Part shown: positions 1 through 9,571 of the stretch, piece after piece
Position numbering within the stretch: the first letter of the stretch is position 1
Layout: each line of letters starts with the position of its first letter
NCBI GenBank assembly: GCA_900079695.1
Contig: LT599022.1
Span: forward strand, 710,287-774,286
DNA: 64,000 nucleotides
Origin: an uncultured Alphaproteobacteria bacterium
GTDB lineage: Bacteria > Pseudomonadota > Alphaproteobacteria > Rhodospirillales > Rhodospirillaceae
Reading direction: 5' to 3'
Program-made: the position numbers and the translations under genes
Notes under the pieces: generated by a model
The model's database searches: none
What the model was told of the DNA's origin: nothing
Seen by the model: the letters and a program-made list of their open reading frames with translations, nothing else

Positions 1-339
1 GACGATGACGTAGCGGCAGCCGAGATCCTTCAGCATCTCGGCGGATACGTCGCCGGTATGCGCGCCCGAGACGGCGGCGTGGCAATCCTGTCCGCCGACC
101 GCGATCCGGGTGCCCGCGAGGGTTTGCGCCACGCGGTCGACCAGGGTGAACGGCGGGCACACGAGGATGTCGCACGGCAGCGCCGCAGACACGTCCGGCG
201 GCACTTCCGCCGCGGCGTCCGGCGGCAGATCGCCGTTCGGGCGCGCGAGCGCGGCAAGCCCTTCGGCAAGGGCGACGCCGTCGGCGACGAGTCCGTTCAT
301 CTTCCAGTTCCCCGCGATCAGGGGGCGGCGCTGGTCCAT
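1..339 (-). CDS. tpiA: Triosephosphate isomerase, 5' part (runs off the window)
   Basis: Glycolytic and gluconeogenic enzyme interconverting dihydroxyacetone phosphate and glyceraldehyde 3-phosphate in the cytosol. Only the first 113 codons lie in the window; the C-terminal half, with the catalytic Glu and phosphate loop, lies beyond base 1. The N-terminus carries the family signature [13 protein letters not shown] with the active-site Asn and Lys, and further on [30 protein letters not shown] and a strand ending GCRYVIV, all standard TIM-barrel elements. The ATG at 339-337 is preceded by GGAGG at a good distance. It is divergent from ppiD across about 215 bp that must hold both promoters. 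Identification is firm. Confidence 0.95.
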   Translation of the reverse strand, partial: MDQRRPLIAGNWKMNGLVADGVALAEGLAALARPNGDLPPDAAAEVPPDVSAALPCDILVCPPFTLVDRVAQTLAGTRIAVGGQDCHAAVSGAHTGDVSAEMLKDLGCRYVIV

Positions 340-467
340 CCGCTGTTCCTCCAAGGCTTCCGGTTGGGCGGGGAGCATCCCCGCAGCGGCGGGGGCCCGC
401 CCCGCGCAGGCAACACCATACCCTCCCGCAGGGGGGGCTGTGAAGCGCCTCCGCAGCCTTTTAAGCC

Positions 468-497
468 TTGCCGCGCTGCGGAATCCCCCCCTATTAT
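468..497 (+). promoter_or_regulatory. Candidate sigma70-type promoter for ppiD-trpE
   Basis: TTGCCG and TATTAT are separated by 18 bases, placing a transcript start about 50 bases before the ppiD ATG. A GC hairpin (GGCGGC-TTC-GCCGCC, 510-524) would sit in the 5' leader. The -10 is a strong match; the -35 is moderate. This is inferred from sequence alone. The rest of the tpiA-ppiD gap (340-467) is GC-rich, and I recognise nothing else in it. Confidence 0.4.
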
Positions 498-554
498 CGC
501 GCCGAACGCGGCGGCTTCGCCGCCTCCCGTCTCCTGTTCTGGGTTCTCCGCGCC

Positions 555-2429
555 ATGTCCAAATCCGTCGGCAAGATCTTCACCTCGTTTCTCGCGAAAA
601 TCCTGTTCGCCGTTCTGATCGTCGCCTTCGGCGCGTGGGGCGTCGCCGACATGCTCCGGCGCAGCCCGGAGCATCAGGCGGTGATCAAGGTCGGCGACGT
701 CGAGGTCGACGGACGCCAGGTCAAACGCGCGTTCTCCACCGAGCTGCGGCGCATCCGCGAACAGTTCGGCGAGCAGATCACCGCCGCCGAAGCGCAGAAG
801 TTCGGGATCTTCGATCGCGTGCTGTCGCAACTCGCCACCCGCGCGCTGCTCGACGCCGCCGCCAAGGACATGAACGTCGGCGTCTCCGACGACGCGGTGC
901 AGACGCTGATCACCTCCAACGCCGCGTTCCAGGATCAGAGCGGCGCGTTCAGCCCCGAGCGCTTCCGCCGGGTGCTCGAAACCAACGGCTACCGCGAGGC
1001 CGACTTTCTCACCGGCACCCGCGGCGACATGATCCGCCAGCGCATTCTCGAGTCCGTCCGCGGGCCGGTGGTCGCGCCGAAAATTCTCGTCGACACCCTG
1101 CTGCGCTACGAGGGCGAGCGCCGCGTCGCCGAGACCTTCCTGGTCGCCGCCAAGGCGATGCCGCTCCCCGCCGATCCGGGCGACGCGGTGCTGGAAGCAT
1201 TCCAGAAGGACCACGCCGCGTCCTACACCGCGCCCGAAACCCGCACGCTCGCGGTCCTGCCGCTGCGCCCCGAAGACGTCAAGGTCGAGCTCTCGGAAGA
1301 CGATCTCAAGGCCCGCTACGAACAGCACGCCTCCGATTATGCCGAACCGGAGCAACGCAAGCTCAGCCAGATTCTCCTGCGTGACGAGGCGAGCGCGGCC
1401 AAGGTCGCCGCCGCCCTCAACGAAGGCCGCAAGCCCGACGCGGTGGCGAAGGAGGCAGGCGGCACGCTCACCGATCTCGGCTGGGTGGTGCGCGACGGAC
1501 TGTTGTCGGCGATCGGCGATCCCGCATTCGCCGCCAAGGCGGGCGCGATCCTGCCGCCGCTCAAGACCCCGCTCGGCTGGCACGTGGTGATCGTCGAGGC
1601 AGTCCGTCCGGCGCATCAGGCGAGCTTCGCGGAAGCCCGCGCCAAGGTCGAGGCCGCCGCGCACGCCGAAGAGGCGCTCGGGGCTCTTTACCGCCTCTCC
1701 ACCGCGGTCGAGGATTCGCTCGCCGCCGGCGCCACCCTTGAGGAAGCCGCCAAGACCAACAAGCTTTCGGTCCACATCCTCGACGGTATCGACGCCGAGG
1801 GCCGGGGCGCCGATCCCAAGGCCGTCGAGGGCGTTCCCGCCCTCGCCGAGGCGGTCAAGGCGGGCTTCTCCCAGGAGGCGGGCACGGTTTCCGCGCTGCT
1901 GGAATACGAAGGCGAGCCCGGCGGCTACTTCATCGTCCGCACCGATGCCGTCACCCCCGCCGCGCTCAAGCCGTTCGCGAGCGTGCGCGCCGAGGTTCTC
2001 GCCGCGTGGCGCGCGCAGGAGCAGCAGAAGGCCGCGGTCGCCAAGGCCGAGGAACTCGCCAAGGCGTTCGCCGACGCCAAGGACGCCGACGCCTTCGCCA
2101 AGGCCAACGGCGTCAAGCTCGATACCACGCCGGAACTGTACCGCTCCCAGGGCGGCAACCTGCCTCAGGAACTGCTCGCCCGCATCTTCGCCGTCGAGCC
2201 GGGCGAAACCGCCAGCACCCCCGCCCCCGGCGGCGCGATGGTGGCGAAGCTCAAGGCGATCGAGCCCGTCGACTCCAAGGTGTTCGAGGCGAACCTGGAG
2301 CAAGGCAAGCGCCAGCTCCGCGGCGCGATCGGCGACTCCTTGCTCGGATCGTTCACCACCCAGCTCGCCGACAGCTTCAAGATGAAGCAGTACCGCAGCG
2401 TCGACAGCCTGGTGCAGGAGATCCGCTGA
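555..2429 (+). CDS. ppiD: Membrane-anchored periplasmic peptidyl-prolyl isomerase, PpiD/SurA_N family
   Basis: 624-residue periplasmic folding factor. A single N-terminal membrane anchor (about residues 13-31, [20 protein letters not shown]) is followed by a long SurA_N-like chaperone region with the typical [18 protein letters not shown] and [15 protein letters not shown] segments. A parvulin-type rotamase region lies near residues 265-365 ([10 protein letters not shown] ... LGWVVRDGL ... [12 protein letters not shown]), followed by a charged alpha-helical tail. I chose the ATG at 555 because the anchor then starts at a normal position; an in-frame ATG at 468 would add 29 non-conserved residues. 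TrpE begins one base after the stop, so the two are probably co-transcribed, an arrangement common in Rhodospirillales. The family is certain; whether isomerase activity is retained is not shown by sequence. Confidence 0.9.
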   Translation: MSKSVGKIFTSFLAKILFAVLIVAFGAWGVADMLRRSPEHQAVIKVGDVEVDGRQVKRAFSTELRRIREQFGEQITAAEAQKFGIFDRVLSQLATRALLDAAAKDMNVGVSDDAVQTLITSNAAFQDQSGAFSPERFRRVLETNGYREADFLTGTRGDMIRQRILESVRGPVVAPKILVDTLLRYEGERRVAETFLVAAKAMPLPADPGDAVLEAFQKDHAASYTAPETRTLAVLPLRPEDVKVELSEDDLKARYEQHASDYAEPEQRKLSQILLRDEASAAKVAAALNEGRKPDAVAKEAGGTLTDLGWVVRDGLLSAIGDPAFAAKAGAILPPLKTPLGWHVVIVEAVRPAHQASFAEARAKVEAAAHAEEALGALYRLSTAVEDSLAAGATLEEAAKTNKLSVHILDGIDAEGRGADPKAVEGVPALAEAVKAGFSQEAGTVSALLEYEGEPGGYFIVRTDAVTPAALKPFASVRAEVLAAWRAQEQQKAAVAKAEELAKAFADAKDADAFAKANGVKLDTTPELYRSQGGNLPQELLARIFAVEPGETASTPAPGGAMVAKLKAIEPVDSKVFEANLEQGKRQLRGAIGDSLLGSFTTQLADSFKMKQYRSVDSLVQEIR

Positions 2430-2430
2430 G

Positions 2431-3924
2431 ATGCAGCCGACGCCGGACTTTTCCGCCTTCCGCGCGGCCTACGAAGCGGGCGAGGCCCAGCTCGTCTGGC
2501 TCACCCTCCCCGCCGATCTCGAAACCCCGGTGTCGGTGCTGCTCAAGCTCGCCGCCGACCGCCCCAACAGCTTCCTCCTCGAATCCGTCGAGGGCGGCGC
2601 GGTGCGGGGCCGCTATTCGTTCGTCGGCCTTGCGCCCGACGTGGTGTGGCGTTGCACCGGCGACCGCGCCGAAATCAATCGCAATGCCCTCGCCAACGCC
2701 GGAGCCTTCGTCCCCGAAGCCGCGAAACCGTTGGACTCCCTCCGCGCGCTGATCGACGAAAGCCGCGTCGCGATCCCCGACGGTCTGCCGCCGATGGCCG
2801 CCGGACTGGTCGGCTACATGGGCTACGACACGGTGCGGCTGGTGGAGGCGATTCCGGCCGGGAACCCCGATCTCCTCGGCGTGCCCGACGGCCTGTTCGT
2901 GCGCCCGACCCTGATCGCGGTGTTCGACACCATCGCCGATACCCTGACTCTCGTCACGCCGGTGCGCCCGGCCGCCGGGACCTCGCCGGAAGCCGCCTAC
3001 GCCGCCGCCGCCGCCCGCCTAGAAGCCGCGCTCGCCGACGTCGGCGACGCCCTCCCCGCGCCCCGCGGCGCGGAACCCGAAGCGCCGCCCGCGCCGCAGT
3101 CCAACATGACCCGCGACGCCTTCAAGGCGATGGTCGAAAAGGCGAAGGAGTACATTCTCGCGGGCGACATCTTCCAGGTGGTGCTGTCGCAGCGCTTCCG
3201 CATTCCGTTCGCGCTGCCGCCCTTCGCGCTCTATCGCGCGCTCCGGCGCACCAATCCCTCGCCGTTCATGTTCTACTTGAACTTCGGCGGCTTCCAGGTT
3301 GTCGGTGCGAGCCCCGAAATCCTGGTGCGTCTGCGCAACGGGACCGTAACGATCCGTCCGATCGCCGGAACCGCGCCCCGCGGCGCGACCAAGGCGGAAG
3401 ACGCCCGCCTCGCCGCCGAACTCATCGCCGACCCCAAGGAACTCGCCGAGCACCTGATGCTCCTCGACCTCGGGCGCAACGACGTCGGCCGCGTCGCCGA
3501 GGTCGGCTCGGTGAAGGTCACCGAAAAGATGGTGATCGAGTACTATTCCCACGTGATGCACATCGTCTCGAACGTCGACGGCCGCATCCGCGAGGATCGC
3601 GACGCGATGGACGCGCTGATGGCGGGCTTCCCCGCCGGAACCGTATCCGGCGCGCCCAAGGTCCGCGCCATGGAGATCATCGAGGAACTCGAACCGGTGA
3701 AACGCTGCGTCTACGCCGGATGCATCGGCTACATCTCCGGCAACGGCGACATGGATACCTGCATCGCGCTCCGCACCGCCGTGATCAAGGACGGCCAGAT
3801 GTACGTCCAGGCCGGCGGCGGCATCGTCGCCGACAGCGACCCCGACAAGGAATTCCAGGAAAGCTGCAACAAGGCCCGCGCCCTCCTCCGCGCCGCCGAA
3901 ATCGCGCCGAGATACGCTCGCTGA
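2431..3924 (+). CDS. trpE: Anthranilate synthase component I
   Basis: 497-residue large subunit of anthranilate synthase, converting chorismate to anthranilate with ammonia delivered by TrpG; the first committed step of tryptophan synthesis. The N-terminal part has LLESVEGG and GRYSFVGL, the region that binds feedback-inhibiting tryptophan. The C-terminal chorismate-binding domain shows PFMFYLNFG, ASPEILVRL, RPIAGTAPRG, LDLGRNDVGR, the GTVSGAPKVRAME motif and AGGGIVADSDPDKEFQES with its Mg-binding acidic residues. The start lies one base after the ppiD stop. The downstream trp genes are separated from trpE by a minus-strand gene, so trpE and trpGDC cannot share one simple operon. No leader peptide with Trp codons is visible. 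Confidence 0.96.
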   Translation: MQPTPDFSAFRAAYEAGEAQLVWLTLPADLETPVSVLLKLAADRPNSFLLESVEGGAVRGRYSFVGLAPDVVWRCTGDRAEINRNALANAGAFVPEAAKPLDSLRALIDESRVAIPDGLPPMAAGLVGYMGYDTVRLVEAIPAGNPDLLGVPDGLFVRPTLIAVFDTIADTLTLVTPVRPAAGTSPEAAYAAAAARLEAALADVGDALPAPRGAEPEAPPAPQSNMTRDAFKAMVEKAKEYILAGDIFQVVLSQRFRIPFALPPFALYRALRRTNPSPFMFYLNFGGFQVVGASPEILVRLRNGTVTIRPIAGTAPRGATKAEDARLAAELIADPKELAEHLMLLDLGRNDVGRVAEVGSVKVTEKMVIEYYSHVMHIVSNVDGRIREDRDAMDALMAGFPAGTVSGAPKVRAMEIIEELEPVKRCVYAGCIGYISGNGDMDTCIALRTAVIKDGQMYVQAGGGIVADSDPDKEFQESCNKARALLRAAEIAPRYAR

Positions 3925-3933
3925 CGTCGGGCC

Positions 3934-3947
3934 GGGGGCTCGCCCCC
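3934..3947. terminator. GC hairpin between convergent trpE and the deacetylase gene
   Basis: GGGGGC-TC-GCCCCC forms a compact hairpin in the 45-bp gap between two genes that converge here. There is no T-run on either side, so it is at best a weak or factor-dependent terminator serving both directions. Confidence 0.25.
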
Positions 3948-3969
3948 GCCCACATCCAAAGCTCCGACG

Positions 3970-4989
3970 TCACTGTCCGTACTTCGCCTTGGCGAGCGCG
4001 GAGATCGGGACGAACTGGAAGCCTTTGGCGCGGGCGGCGGGGAGCCATTCGGCGAGGGCGTCGAGGGTGGTTTCGCGCGGATGGCCGATGGCGATCGCGG
4101 ACCCGGTCCTGCGCGCGTGTTCCTCGACGCGGCGGAGCTGTTCGCGGATCGCCGCGGGATCCGGGCTGTCGTCGAGGAAAACGTTGCGGACGAGATTGGG
4201 AACCCGCTCGGCGCCGGCGATCTTGACGCCGACCGAGCGCGCGCTCGTAAGCGAATCGAGAAACAGCAGGCCGTCGCCCTTGAGGACGTCCATCACCGCA
4301 TGCATGCCGCGTTCGTCGGCGGTAAAGCGGCTGCCCATGTGATTGTTGATGCCGACGTAACCCGAGAACGACGCGAGCGACTGGCGCAGCCGGGCGCGGA
4401 TGGCGTCGTCGCTCATCGCGGTGAGGAGTACGTCCGGACCCGGATCGTACCCGGTGCCGAAGGGCTCCATCGGCATGTGCAGCATCAGTTCGTGCCCGGC
4501 CGCATGCGCGGCGCGGGCCTGCGTCGCGAGATTGTGGGCATAGCTCAGAAACGAGGTGGTGAGCGGCGGCGGCAACGCGATGATGCGCGCCGATCGTTTC
4601 ACGTCGATGCCCATGTCGTCGATCACGATCGCGATCATCGGCTTGCCCGGCTCCGGAACGAAGGCGATGGCGTTGCGCCGCCAGCCCGGCTGCGCGGGCG
4701 CGGGCAACGCCGGCGGCGGCAGCGCCGCGACCTCGGGTTCCGGCGCGGGCGTCGCGGCGGGCGGCGGCGCGGGAGCGGGAACCAGCGGCGGCTCCCGATG
4801 GACGACCCGTGGGGCGGGCTTTTCGGCGAAGTGCGAGGCCCCCCACCAGCCGATCGACGCGCCCGCCATCAGCGCCGCGAACACCGCCACCGCCACCAGC
4901 GCCGTCGCCGCGGAGCCTTTCGTCAACCGTCGGAGAAATCCCGCCTTGCCGCCGCTCTTCCGTCCGCGTCTCGTCCGACCCGCCACCAT
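3970..4989 (-). CDS. Divergent polysaccharide deacetylase (YibQ / polysaccharide deacetylase 2 family)
   Basis: 339-residue predicted periplasmic protein. A basic N-terminus ([10 protein letters not shown]) and one membrane segment (about residues 22-45) are followed by a Pro/Ala-rich linker and a NodB-like barrel that begins [11 protein letters not shown]. Family motifs are [48 protein letters not shown] and [11 protein letters not shown]. In this family the metal-binding residues are Asp/His in the DD and NNHMGS segments; the substrate is not established, and a cell-wall role is inferred. The ATG at 4989 has GGGAG four bases upstream; longer in-frame starts add unconserved sequence. It lies between trpE and trpG on the opposite strand, so its job is not revealed by context. 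Confidence 0.82.
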   Translation of the reverse strand: MVAGRTRRGRKSGGKAGFLRRLTKGSAATALVAVAVFAALMAGASIGWWGASHFAEKPAPRVVHREPPLVPAPAPPPAATPAPEPEVAALPPPALPAPAQPGWRRNAIAFVPEPGKPMIAIVIDDMGIDVKRSARIIALPPPLTTSFLSYAHNLATQARAAHAAGHELMLHMPMEPFGTGYDPGPDVLLTAMSDDAIRARLRQSLASFSGYVGINNHMGSRFTADERGMHAVMDVLKGDGLLFLDSLTSARSVGVKIAGAERVPNLVRNVFLDDSPDPAAIREQLRRVEEHARRTGSAIAIGHPRETTLDALAEWLPAARAKGFQFVPISALAKAKYGQ

Positions 4990-5123
4990 ACGCTCCCTGC
5001 CAGAAAACCGAGCCCGGACCATACACCACCCGGCGCGCGCGGGCCAAGCCTCACCCAGGCTTGACGGCGGCGGGCGCAGCGGTCCATCCTGTGCCACTTG
5101 TTTCCGAAGAGGTGAGCGCGCCG

Positions 5124-5714
5124 ATGTACCTGCTGATCGATAACTACGACAGCTTCACCTACAATCTCTGGCATTATCTCGGCGAACTCGGCGCCGAGGT
5201 CGAGGTGGTGCGCAACGACGCGCTGAGCGCCGAAGAGGTTCTGGCCAAGGGCCCGCAGGGCGTGATTCTGTCGCCCGGCCCCTGCGACCCCGACCGCGCC
5301 GGCATCTGCCTGCCGTTGATCGGCCTCGCCGCGGCGCGCAAGCTGCCGCTGTTCGGCGTCTGCCTCGGCCACCAGGCGATCGGCCAATGGTTCGGCGGCA
5401 AGGTGGTGCGCGCGCCCGAGCCGATGCACGGCAAGGTGTGCGAAATCCGCCACCGCGGCACCGACGTCTTCGCGGGTCTCCCCGATCCGTTCCAGGCGAC
5501 GCGCTACCACTCCCTGCTGGTCGAACGCGAGACCCTGCCCGCCTGCCTCGACGTGACCGCGATGAGCCCGGACGGCCTGATCATGGGCCTCGCCCACAAG
5601 GACCTGCCGATTTTCGGCGTGCAGTTCCACCCGGAAAGCATCGCCTCCGAGCACGGCCACGACATTCTCCGCAATTTCCTCTCCCTTGCCGGAGGCACCC
5701 GGCGCGCCGCCTGA
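5124..5714 (+). CDS. trpG: Anthranilate synthase component II (glutamine amidotransferase)
   Basis: 196-residue class I glutamine amidotransferase that supplies ammonia to TrpE. Landmarks are [13 protein letters not shown] at the N-terminus, the oxyanion strand [11 protein letters not shown], the nucleophile in [11 protein letters not shown] (Cys80) and the His/Glu pair in [15 protein letters not shown]. The start at 5124 was chosen because the family begins at this [11 protein letters not shown] and a GAGGTGAG ribosome site lies upstream; a GTG four codons earlier is also possible. trpD follows after 14 bases. Bacterial PabA is very similar, but location next to trpD/trpC and the pairing with trpE favour TrpG; it may serve both pathways. 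Confidence 0.94.
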   Translation: MYLLIDNYDSFTYNLWHYLGELGAEVEVVRNDALSAEEVLAKGPQGVILSPGPCDPDRAGICLPLIGLAAARKLPLFGVCLGHQAIGQWFGGKVVRAPEPMHGKVCEIRHRGTDVFAGLPDPFQATRYHSLLVERETLPACLDVTAMSPDGLIMGLAHKDLPIFGVQFHPESIASEHGHDILRNFLSLAGGTRRAA

Positions 5715-5728
5715 AAGACCCGACCGAA

Positions 5729-6757
5729 ATGACCGAGCTGAAATCCACCCTCGCCCGCCTCGCGACCGGCGAAACCCTTTCCGAGGCCGACGCCGCAGAG
5801 GCGTTCGACGTCATCATGTCCGGCGGCGCCACGCCGTCGCAGATCGGCGCGATGCTGATGGCGCTGCGCCTGCGCGGCGAAACCATCGACGAGATCACCG
5901 GCGCGGCGCGGACGATGCGCGGCAAGGCGCTCAAGGTCCGCGCTCCGGCGAACGCGATCGACATCGTCGGCACCGGCGGCGACAGCTCCGGCACCTACAA
6001 CATCTCGACCGGCGCGGCGCTCTGCATCGCCGCCTGCGGCGTGCCGGTGGCGAAGCACGGCAACAAGGCGCAGACCTCGAAATCGGGTTCGGCGGACGTG
6101 CTGCGCGCTCTCGGCGTCAACCTCGACGCCGAAATCGGCTTGGTCGAGCGTGCGATTTCCGAGGCCGGGATCGGCTTTCTCCTTGCCACCCGCCACCATG
6201 CGGCGATGAAGGAAGTCGGTCCGACCCGCCAGGAGATCGGCACCCGCACGATCTTCAACATCCTCGGCCCGCTCTCCAATCCCGCGGGCGTGAAGCGCCT
6301 CGTCATCGGCGTCTACGCCAAGGCGTGGATCGAATCGCTCGCGGCGGTGCTCGGCAAGCTCGGCGCGGAGCGGGCCTGGGCGGTGCACGGCGCCGACGGT
6401 CTCGACGAGATCACCACCACCGGCCCGACCTACGTCGCGGAGTGGAAGGACGGCCGGGTATCGACCTTCGAGATCGCGCCGGAAGACGCGGGCCTCGCGC
6501 GGGTTTCGCCGGACCGGCTGAAAGGCGGCGACCCGGACTTCAACGCCGCCGCCCTGCGCGCGATCCTCGAACCCGAAGTGCCGGACTCTCTCGGCCCGCT
6601 CAAGGACGTGGTCGCCCTCAACGCGGCCGCGGCGCTGATGGTGGCCGACGTCGCGACATCCCTGAGCGACGGCGTCGCCCGAGCCAAGGCGGCGATGGAA
6701 AGCGGCGCGGCGAAGGCGGTGCTCGCGGAATTCGTGCGCATCACCAACGGGAACTGA
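5729..6757 (+). CDS. trpD: Anthranilate phosphoribosyltransferase
   Basis: 342-residue enzyme transferring phosphoribose from PRPP to anthranilate, the second dedicated step of tryptophan synthesis. The [14 protein letters not shown] loop binds [50 protein letters not shown] and [10 protein letters not shown] are standard family blocks. The protein covers the whole family length. The ATG at 5729 is the only sensible start near the trpG stop, with a weak ribosome site. trpC begins four bases after its stop, so trpG-trpD-trpC form one transcription unit. Confidence 0.96.
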   Translation: MTELKSTLARLATGETLSEADAAEAFDVIMSGGATPSQIGAMLMALRLRGETIDEITGAARTMRGKALKVRAPANAIDIVGTGGDSSGTYNISTGAALCIAACGVPVAKHGNKAQTSKSGSADVLRALGVNLDAEIGLVERAISEAGIGFLLATRHHAAMKEVGPTRQEIGTRTIFNILGPLSNPAGVKRLVIGVYAKAWIESLAAVLGKLGAERAWAVHGADGLDEITTTGPTYVAEWKDGRVSTFEIAPEDAGLARVSPDRLKGGDPDFNAAALRAILEPEVPDSLGPLKDVVALNAAAALMVADVATSLSDGVARAKAAMESGAAKAVLAEFVRITNGN

Positions 6758-6761
6758 GCGC

Positions 6762-7556
6762 GTGTCCGACATCCTCGCGAAAATCTGCGCCACCAAGCGC
6801 GACGAGATCGCCGCCGCCAAGACTGCGGTTCCCCTGGCGCGCCTGATCTCGGAGGCGGCGGAGCAGGCCTCGCCGCGCGGATTCGCCGCGGCTCTGGCGC
6901 GGGCGGCGGAGACCGGCTTCGGCCTGATCGCGGAAATCAAGAAGGCCTCGCCGTCCGCAGGGTTGATCCGTCCGGATTTCGACCCGGCGGCGCTCGCCGC
7001 CGCGTACAAGGCGGGCGGCGCGACCTGTCTCTCGGTGTTGACCGACGCGACCTACTTCCAGGGCAGCCGCCAGGCACTCGAAGCCGCGCGCACCGCGGTG
7101 GACCTGCCGGTTCTGCGCAAGGACTTCATGCTCGACGTCTATCAGGTGGTCGAGGCGCGCGCGTGGGGCGCGGACTGCATCCTCCTGATCATGGCGGCGC
7201 TGGAGGACTCTCAGGCGCGCGACCTCGAACAGGCCGCCTTCGACCTCGGCCTCGACGTGTTGATCGAAGTCCACGATGCCGAGGAGTTCGACCGTGCGCT
7301 CAAGCTCGAGAGCCCGTTGATCGGCGTCAACAACCGCAATCTCAAAACCATGACCACCGACCTCGCCACCACCGAAACGCTGGCGGCCCGCCTGCCCGCG
7401 AACCGCGTGCTGGTGGCGGAAAGCGGCCTCAAGACCCGCGCCGACCTCGATCGCATGGCCAAGGTCGGCGCACGCCGCTTCCTCGTCGGCGAAAGCCTGA
7501 TGAAACAGGCAGATGTGGCTGACGCCACGCGAACCTTGCTAGGTTCTTGTCGCTGA
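6762..7556 (+). CDS. trpC: Indole-3-glycerol phosphate synthase
   Basis: 264-residue single-function TIM-barrel enzyme that closes the ring of CdRP to make indole-3-glycerol phosphate. Visible motifs are [14 protein letters not shown] (catalytic Lys), [28 protein letters not shown] (second catalytic Lys), [21 protein letters not shown] and [12 protein letters not shown]. It starts with GTG at 6762, four bases after trpD, which suggests translational coupling. In related Rhodospirillales I would expect molybdenum-cofactor genes (moaC, moeA) between trpC and lexA; here lexA follows directly. Confidence 0.96.
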   Translation: MSDILAKICATKRDEIAAAKTAVPLARLISEAAEQASPRGFAAALARAAETGFGLIAEIKKASPSAGLIRPDFDPAALAAAYKAGGATCLSVLTDATYFQGSRQALEAARTAVDLPVLRKDFMLDVYQVVEARAWGADCILLIMAALEDSQARDLEQAAFDLGLDVLIEVHDAEEFDRALKLESPLIGVNNRNLKTMTTDLATTETLAARLPANRVLVAESGLKTRADLDRMAKVGARRFLVGESLMKQADVADATRTLLGSCR

Positions 7557-7611
7557 ATTCGTCCGGCAAGCGACAGAGCCTCCTGCAAGGCGATCGAAAC
7601 GCCGATACCCG

Positions 7612-7659
7612 TTGCAAAAGCGAGTGAACTTAAGTAGAACAAAGCAGGGAATTTGTTCT
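7612..7659 (+). promoter_or_regulatory. lexA promoter overlapped by an alphaproteobacterial SOS box
   Basis: A candidate promoter TTGCAA (7612-7617), 17-base spacer, TAGAAC (7635-7640) is overlapped by GAAC-TTAAGTA-GAAC (7626-7640). That is the GTTC-N7-GTTC direct repeat known as the LexA site in Alphaproteobacteria, read on the other strand. A second GTTC half-site follows in inverted orientation, so AGAACAAA (7636-7643) and TTTGTTCT (7652-7659) form a perfect 8-bp inverted repeat with an 8-base gap. LexA bound here would cover the -10 element, giving autoregulation. The repeat is seen directly; LexA binding is inferred. Confidence 0.75.
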
Positions 7660-7672
7660 GCGAGGCTGCCCG

Positions 7673-8368
7673 ATGCTCACCGTCAAGCAACGCGACCTGC
7701 TGCTGCTCATCGATCGTCATCTCAAACGCTCCGGCGTGGTCCCCTCCTTCGACGAAATGAAGGACGCTCTCGGCCTCAAGTCGAAGTCCGGCATCCATCG
7801 TCTCATCACCAGCCTCGAGGAACGCGGCTTCATCCGCCGACTGCCGCACCGCGCCCGCGCGCTCGAAATCGTGAAGTTGCCGGAGGGCATGGGAGCGGAC
7901 CCGGCCGAACCGACCTTCCAGCCCACCGTGATCGCGGGCGGGTTCAAGCGTCAGTTCGTCGGTGCGCCGGTGGCGGCCTCGGCGGATGCGGTCAGCGTGC
8001 CGCTTTACGGCAAGATCGCCGCGGGCACGCCGATCGAGGCTCTCGCCGATCCTTCGAACACCATCGACGTTCCCGCCGCGATGCTCGCGGGCGGCGAACA
8101 TTACGCCCTCACCGTCGAAGGGGATTCGATGATCGAGGCGGGCATCTTCGACGGCGACACCGTGCTGATCCGCAAGACCGACACCGTCGAGAACGGCGCG
8201 ATCTGCGTCGCCCTCGTCGACCGGCAGGAAGCGACGCTCAAGCGCTTGCGCCGCAAGGGCGAATCGATCGCTCTCGAACCCGCCAACCCGCGCTACGAGA
8301 CCCGCATTTTCGGCCCCGACCGGGTTTCGGTGCAGGGACGTCTGGTGGGATTGATCCGGCGCTACTAG
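7673..8368 (+). CDS. lexA: LexA SOS repressor
   Basis: 231-residue repressor of the SOS DNA-damage regulon with latent self-cleavage stimulated by RecA filaments. The N-terminal winged helix-turn-helix (residues 1-66; [22 protein letters not shown]) has the alphaproteobacterial LexA form. The C-terminal S24 peptidase domain has the cleavage bond Ala117-Gly118 in [12 protein letters not shown], nucleophile Ser152 in [11 protein letters not shown] and general base Lys190 in [11 protein letters not shown]. The ATG at 7673 has GAGG upstream and lies 33 bases after the SOS box. Two alkylation-repair genes follow on the same strand, but 150 bases and a separate ribosome site separate them. All catalytic residues are present. 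Confidence 0.96.
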   Translation: MLTVKQRDLLLLIDRHLKRSGVVPSFDEMKDALGLKSKSGIHRLITSLEERGFIRRLPHRARALEIVKLPEGMGADPAEPTFQPTVIAGGFKRQFVGAPVAASADAVSVPLYGKIAAGTPIEALADPSNTIDVPAAMLAGGEHYALTVEGDSMIEAGIFDGDTVLIRKTDTVENGAICVALVDRQEATLKRLRRKGESIALEPANPRYETRIFGPDRVSVQGRLVGLIRRY

Positions 8369-8518
8369 CCTCTCCGACGGGTCCTGCCGATGGAGTCGCC
8401 CCAGGCGATGGAAGGTTCCGCGGGCAAACCTTAATTCGGATTTGCGCGCAAGGCGCGGAGTGCGCCCGCGCCGTATCGGCCCCAGGTTCGAACGCATCGA
8501 AGCACAGGAGCGATGCGC

Positions 8519-9571
8519 ATGACCGAAGTCACCGCCGAAGCCGATCCCCGCTGGCCGTTGCTGGCGCGCCGCGACACCGCCGCCGACGGCGCGTTCGTCT
8601 ACGCCGTCGTCACCACCGGCGTCTATTGCCGCCCCACCTGCCCTTCCCGCCGCGCGAAGCCCGAGAACGTGCGCTTTTTCGCAACCCCTGCCGAGGCTCG
8701 CGGGGCGGGTTTCCGCCCCTGCCTGCGCTGCGATCCGGACGGCCTCTCCCGCACCGAGGCGAACGCAGAGAAGGTCGCCGAGATCTGCCGCCGCATCGAA
8801 ACCATGGAGCGTGCGCCCACCCTCGCCGAACTCGCCGTCGGCGTCGGGTGGAGCCCGTTTCACCTCCAGCGCACATTCAAGGCGCTCGTCGGCGTTTCCC
8901 CGCGCGCCTACGCGGCTGCGCGGCGGGCCGAACGGTTCCGTGCCGCGCTCGACGGCGGCGAAAGCGTTACCGGTGCGGTCTATGCCGCGGGCTACGGCTC
9001 GCCGAGCCGCGTCTACGAGGGCGGCGAGCTCGGCATGACGCCGCGAAGCTACCGAAAGGGCGGCGCAGCGGAGGAGATCGCCTTCGCCTTCGGCCATTGC
9101 GACCTCGGGCGGGTCGTGGTGGCGGCGACGCCACGCGGCATCTGCGCGATCCTGCTCGGAGACACGGACGAGGAGCTGCGCGCCGAACTGGCGCAGCGCT
9201 ATCCGAAGGCCGCGTTCGTCGCCGCCCCGCCGGAATTTTCCGAGACGGTGGCCGCGGTGGTGGCGATGATCGAAACCCCACGGCGCGGCCTCGATCTGCC
9301 GCTCGACATTCGCGGCACCGCTTTCCAACGCCGCGTCTGGGAGGCGCTGCGGGCGATTCCGACGGGCGCAACCGTCACATATTCCGACGTCGCCGACCAA
9401 CTCGGGCTCCCGGCGCGGTCGGTGCGCGCGGTGGCGGCAGCGTGCGCCGCCAATCCGCTCGCCGTGGCGGTGCCGTGCCACCGGGTGAAGCGCCGCGACG
9501 GCAACCTCGCCGGATACTATTGGGGGCTTTGGCGCAAGCGGGCACTGATCGACCGCGAGACCGGCGGATGA
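8519..9571 (+). CDS. ada: Ada-type bifunctional methylated-DNA repair protein and transcription activator
   Basis: 350 residues in the full Ada arrangement. The N-terminal Zn domain has Cys37 and Cys41 (GVYCRPTCPSRRAKPENVRF) and Cys68 and Cys71 (FRPCLRCDPDG), repairing methyl-phosphotriesters. An AraC-type helix-turn-helix follows at about 82-180 (WSPFHLQRTFKALVGVSPRAY). A C-terminal O6-methylguanine methyltransferase carries acceptor Cys320 in VAVPCHRVKRRDGNLAGYYWG. Methylation of the N-terminal Cys turns this family into an activator of its own operon. I prefer ATG 8519, eight bases after AGGAG, over ATG 8513, which is only two bases from it. The stop overlaps the alkA start (ATGA), so both repair genes are co-translated. 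Confidence 0.95.
   Translation: MTEVTAEADPRWPLLARRDTAADGAFVYAVVTTGVYCRPTCPSRRAKPENVRFFATPAEARGAGFRPCLRCDPDGLSRTEANAEKVAEICRRIETMERAPTLAELAVGVGWSPFHLQRTFKALVGVSPRAYAAARRAERFRAALDGGESVTGAVYAAGYGSPSRVYEGGELGMTPRSYRKGGAAEEIAFAFGHCDLGRVVVAATPRGICAILLGDTDEELRAELAQRYPKAAFVAAPPEFSETVAAVVAMIETPRRGLDLPLDIRGTAFQRRVWEALRAIPTGATVTYSDVADQLGLPARSVRAVAAACAANPLAVAVPCHRVKRRDGNLAGYYWGLWRKRALIDRETGG

Noticed and set aside
318-2303. Long minus-strand frame of 661 codons opposite ppiD
   Set aside because: It is antisense to a well-supported gene, Gly/Arg/Leu-rich and without recognisable motifs; such open antisense frames are common at this G/C content.
2350-2431. Trp leader peptide or attenuator before trpE
   Set aside because: trpE starts one base after ppiD and there is no run of Trp codons or terminator/antiterminator pair.
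7211-9481. Minus-strand frame of 756 codons opposite trpC, lexA and ada
   Set aside because: It crosses three supported genes and an intergenic promoter; no conserved motif.
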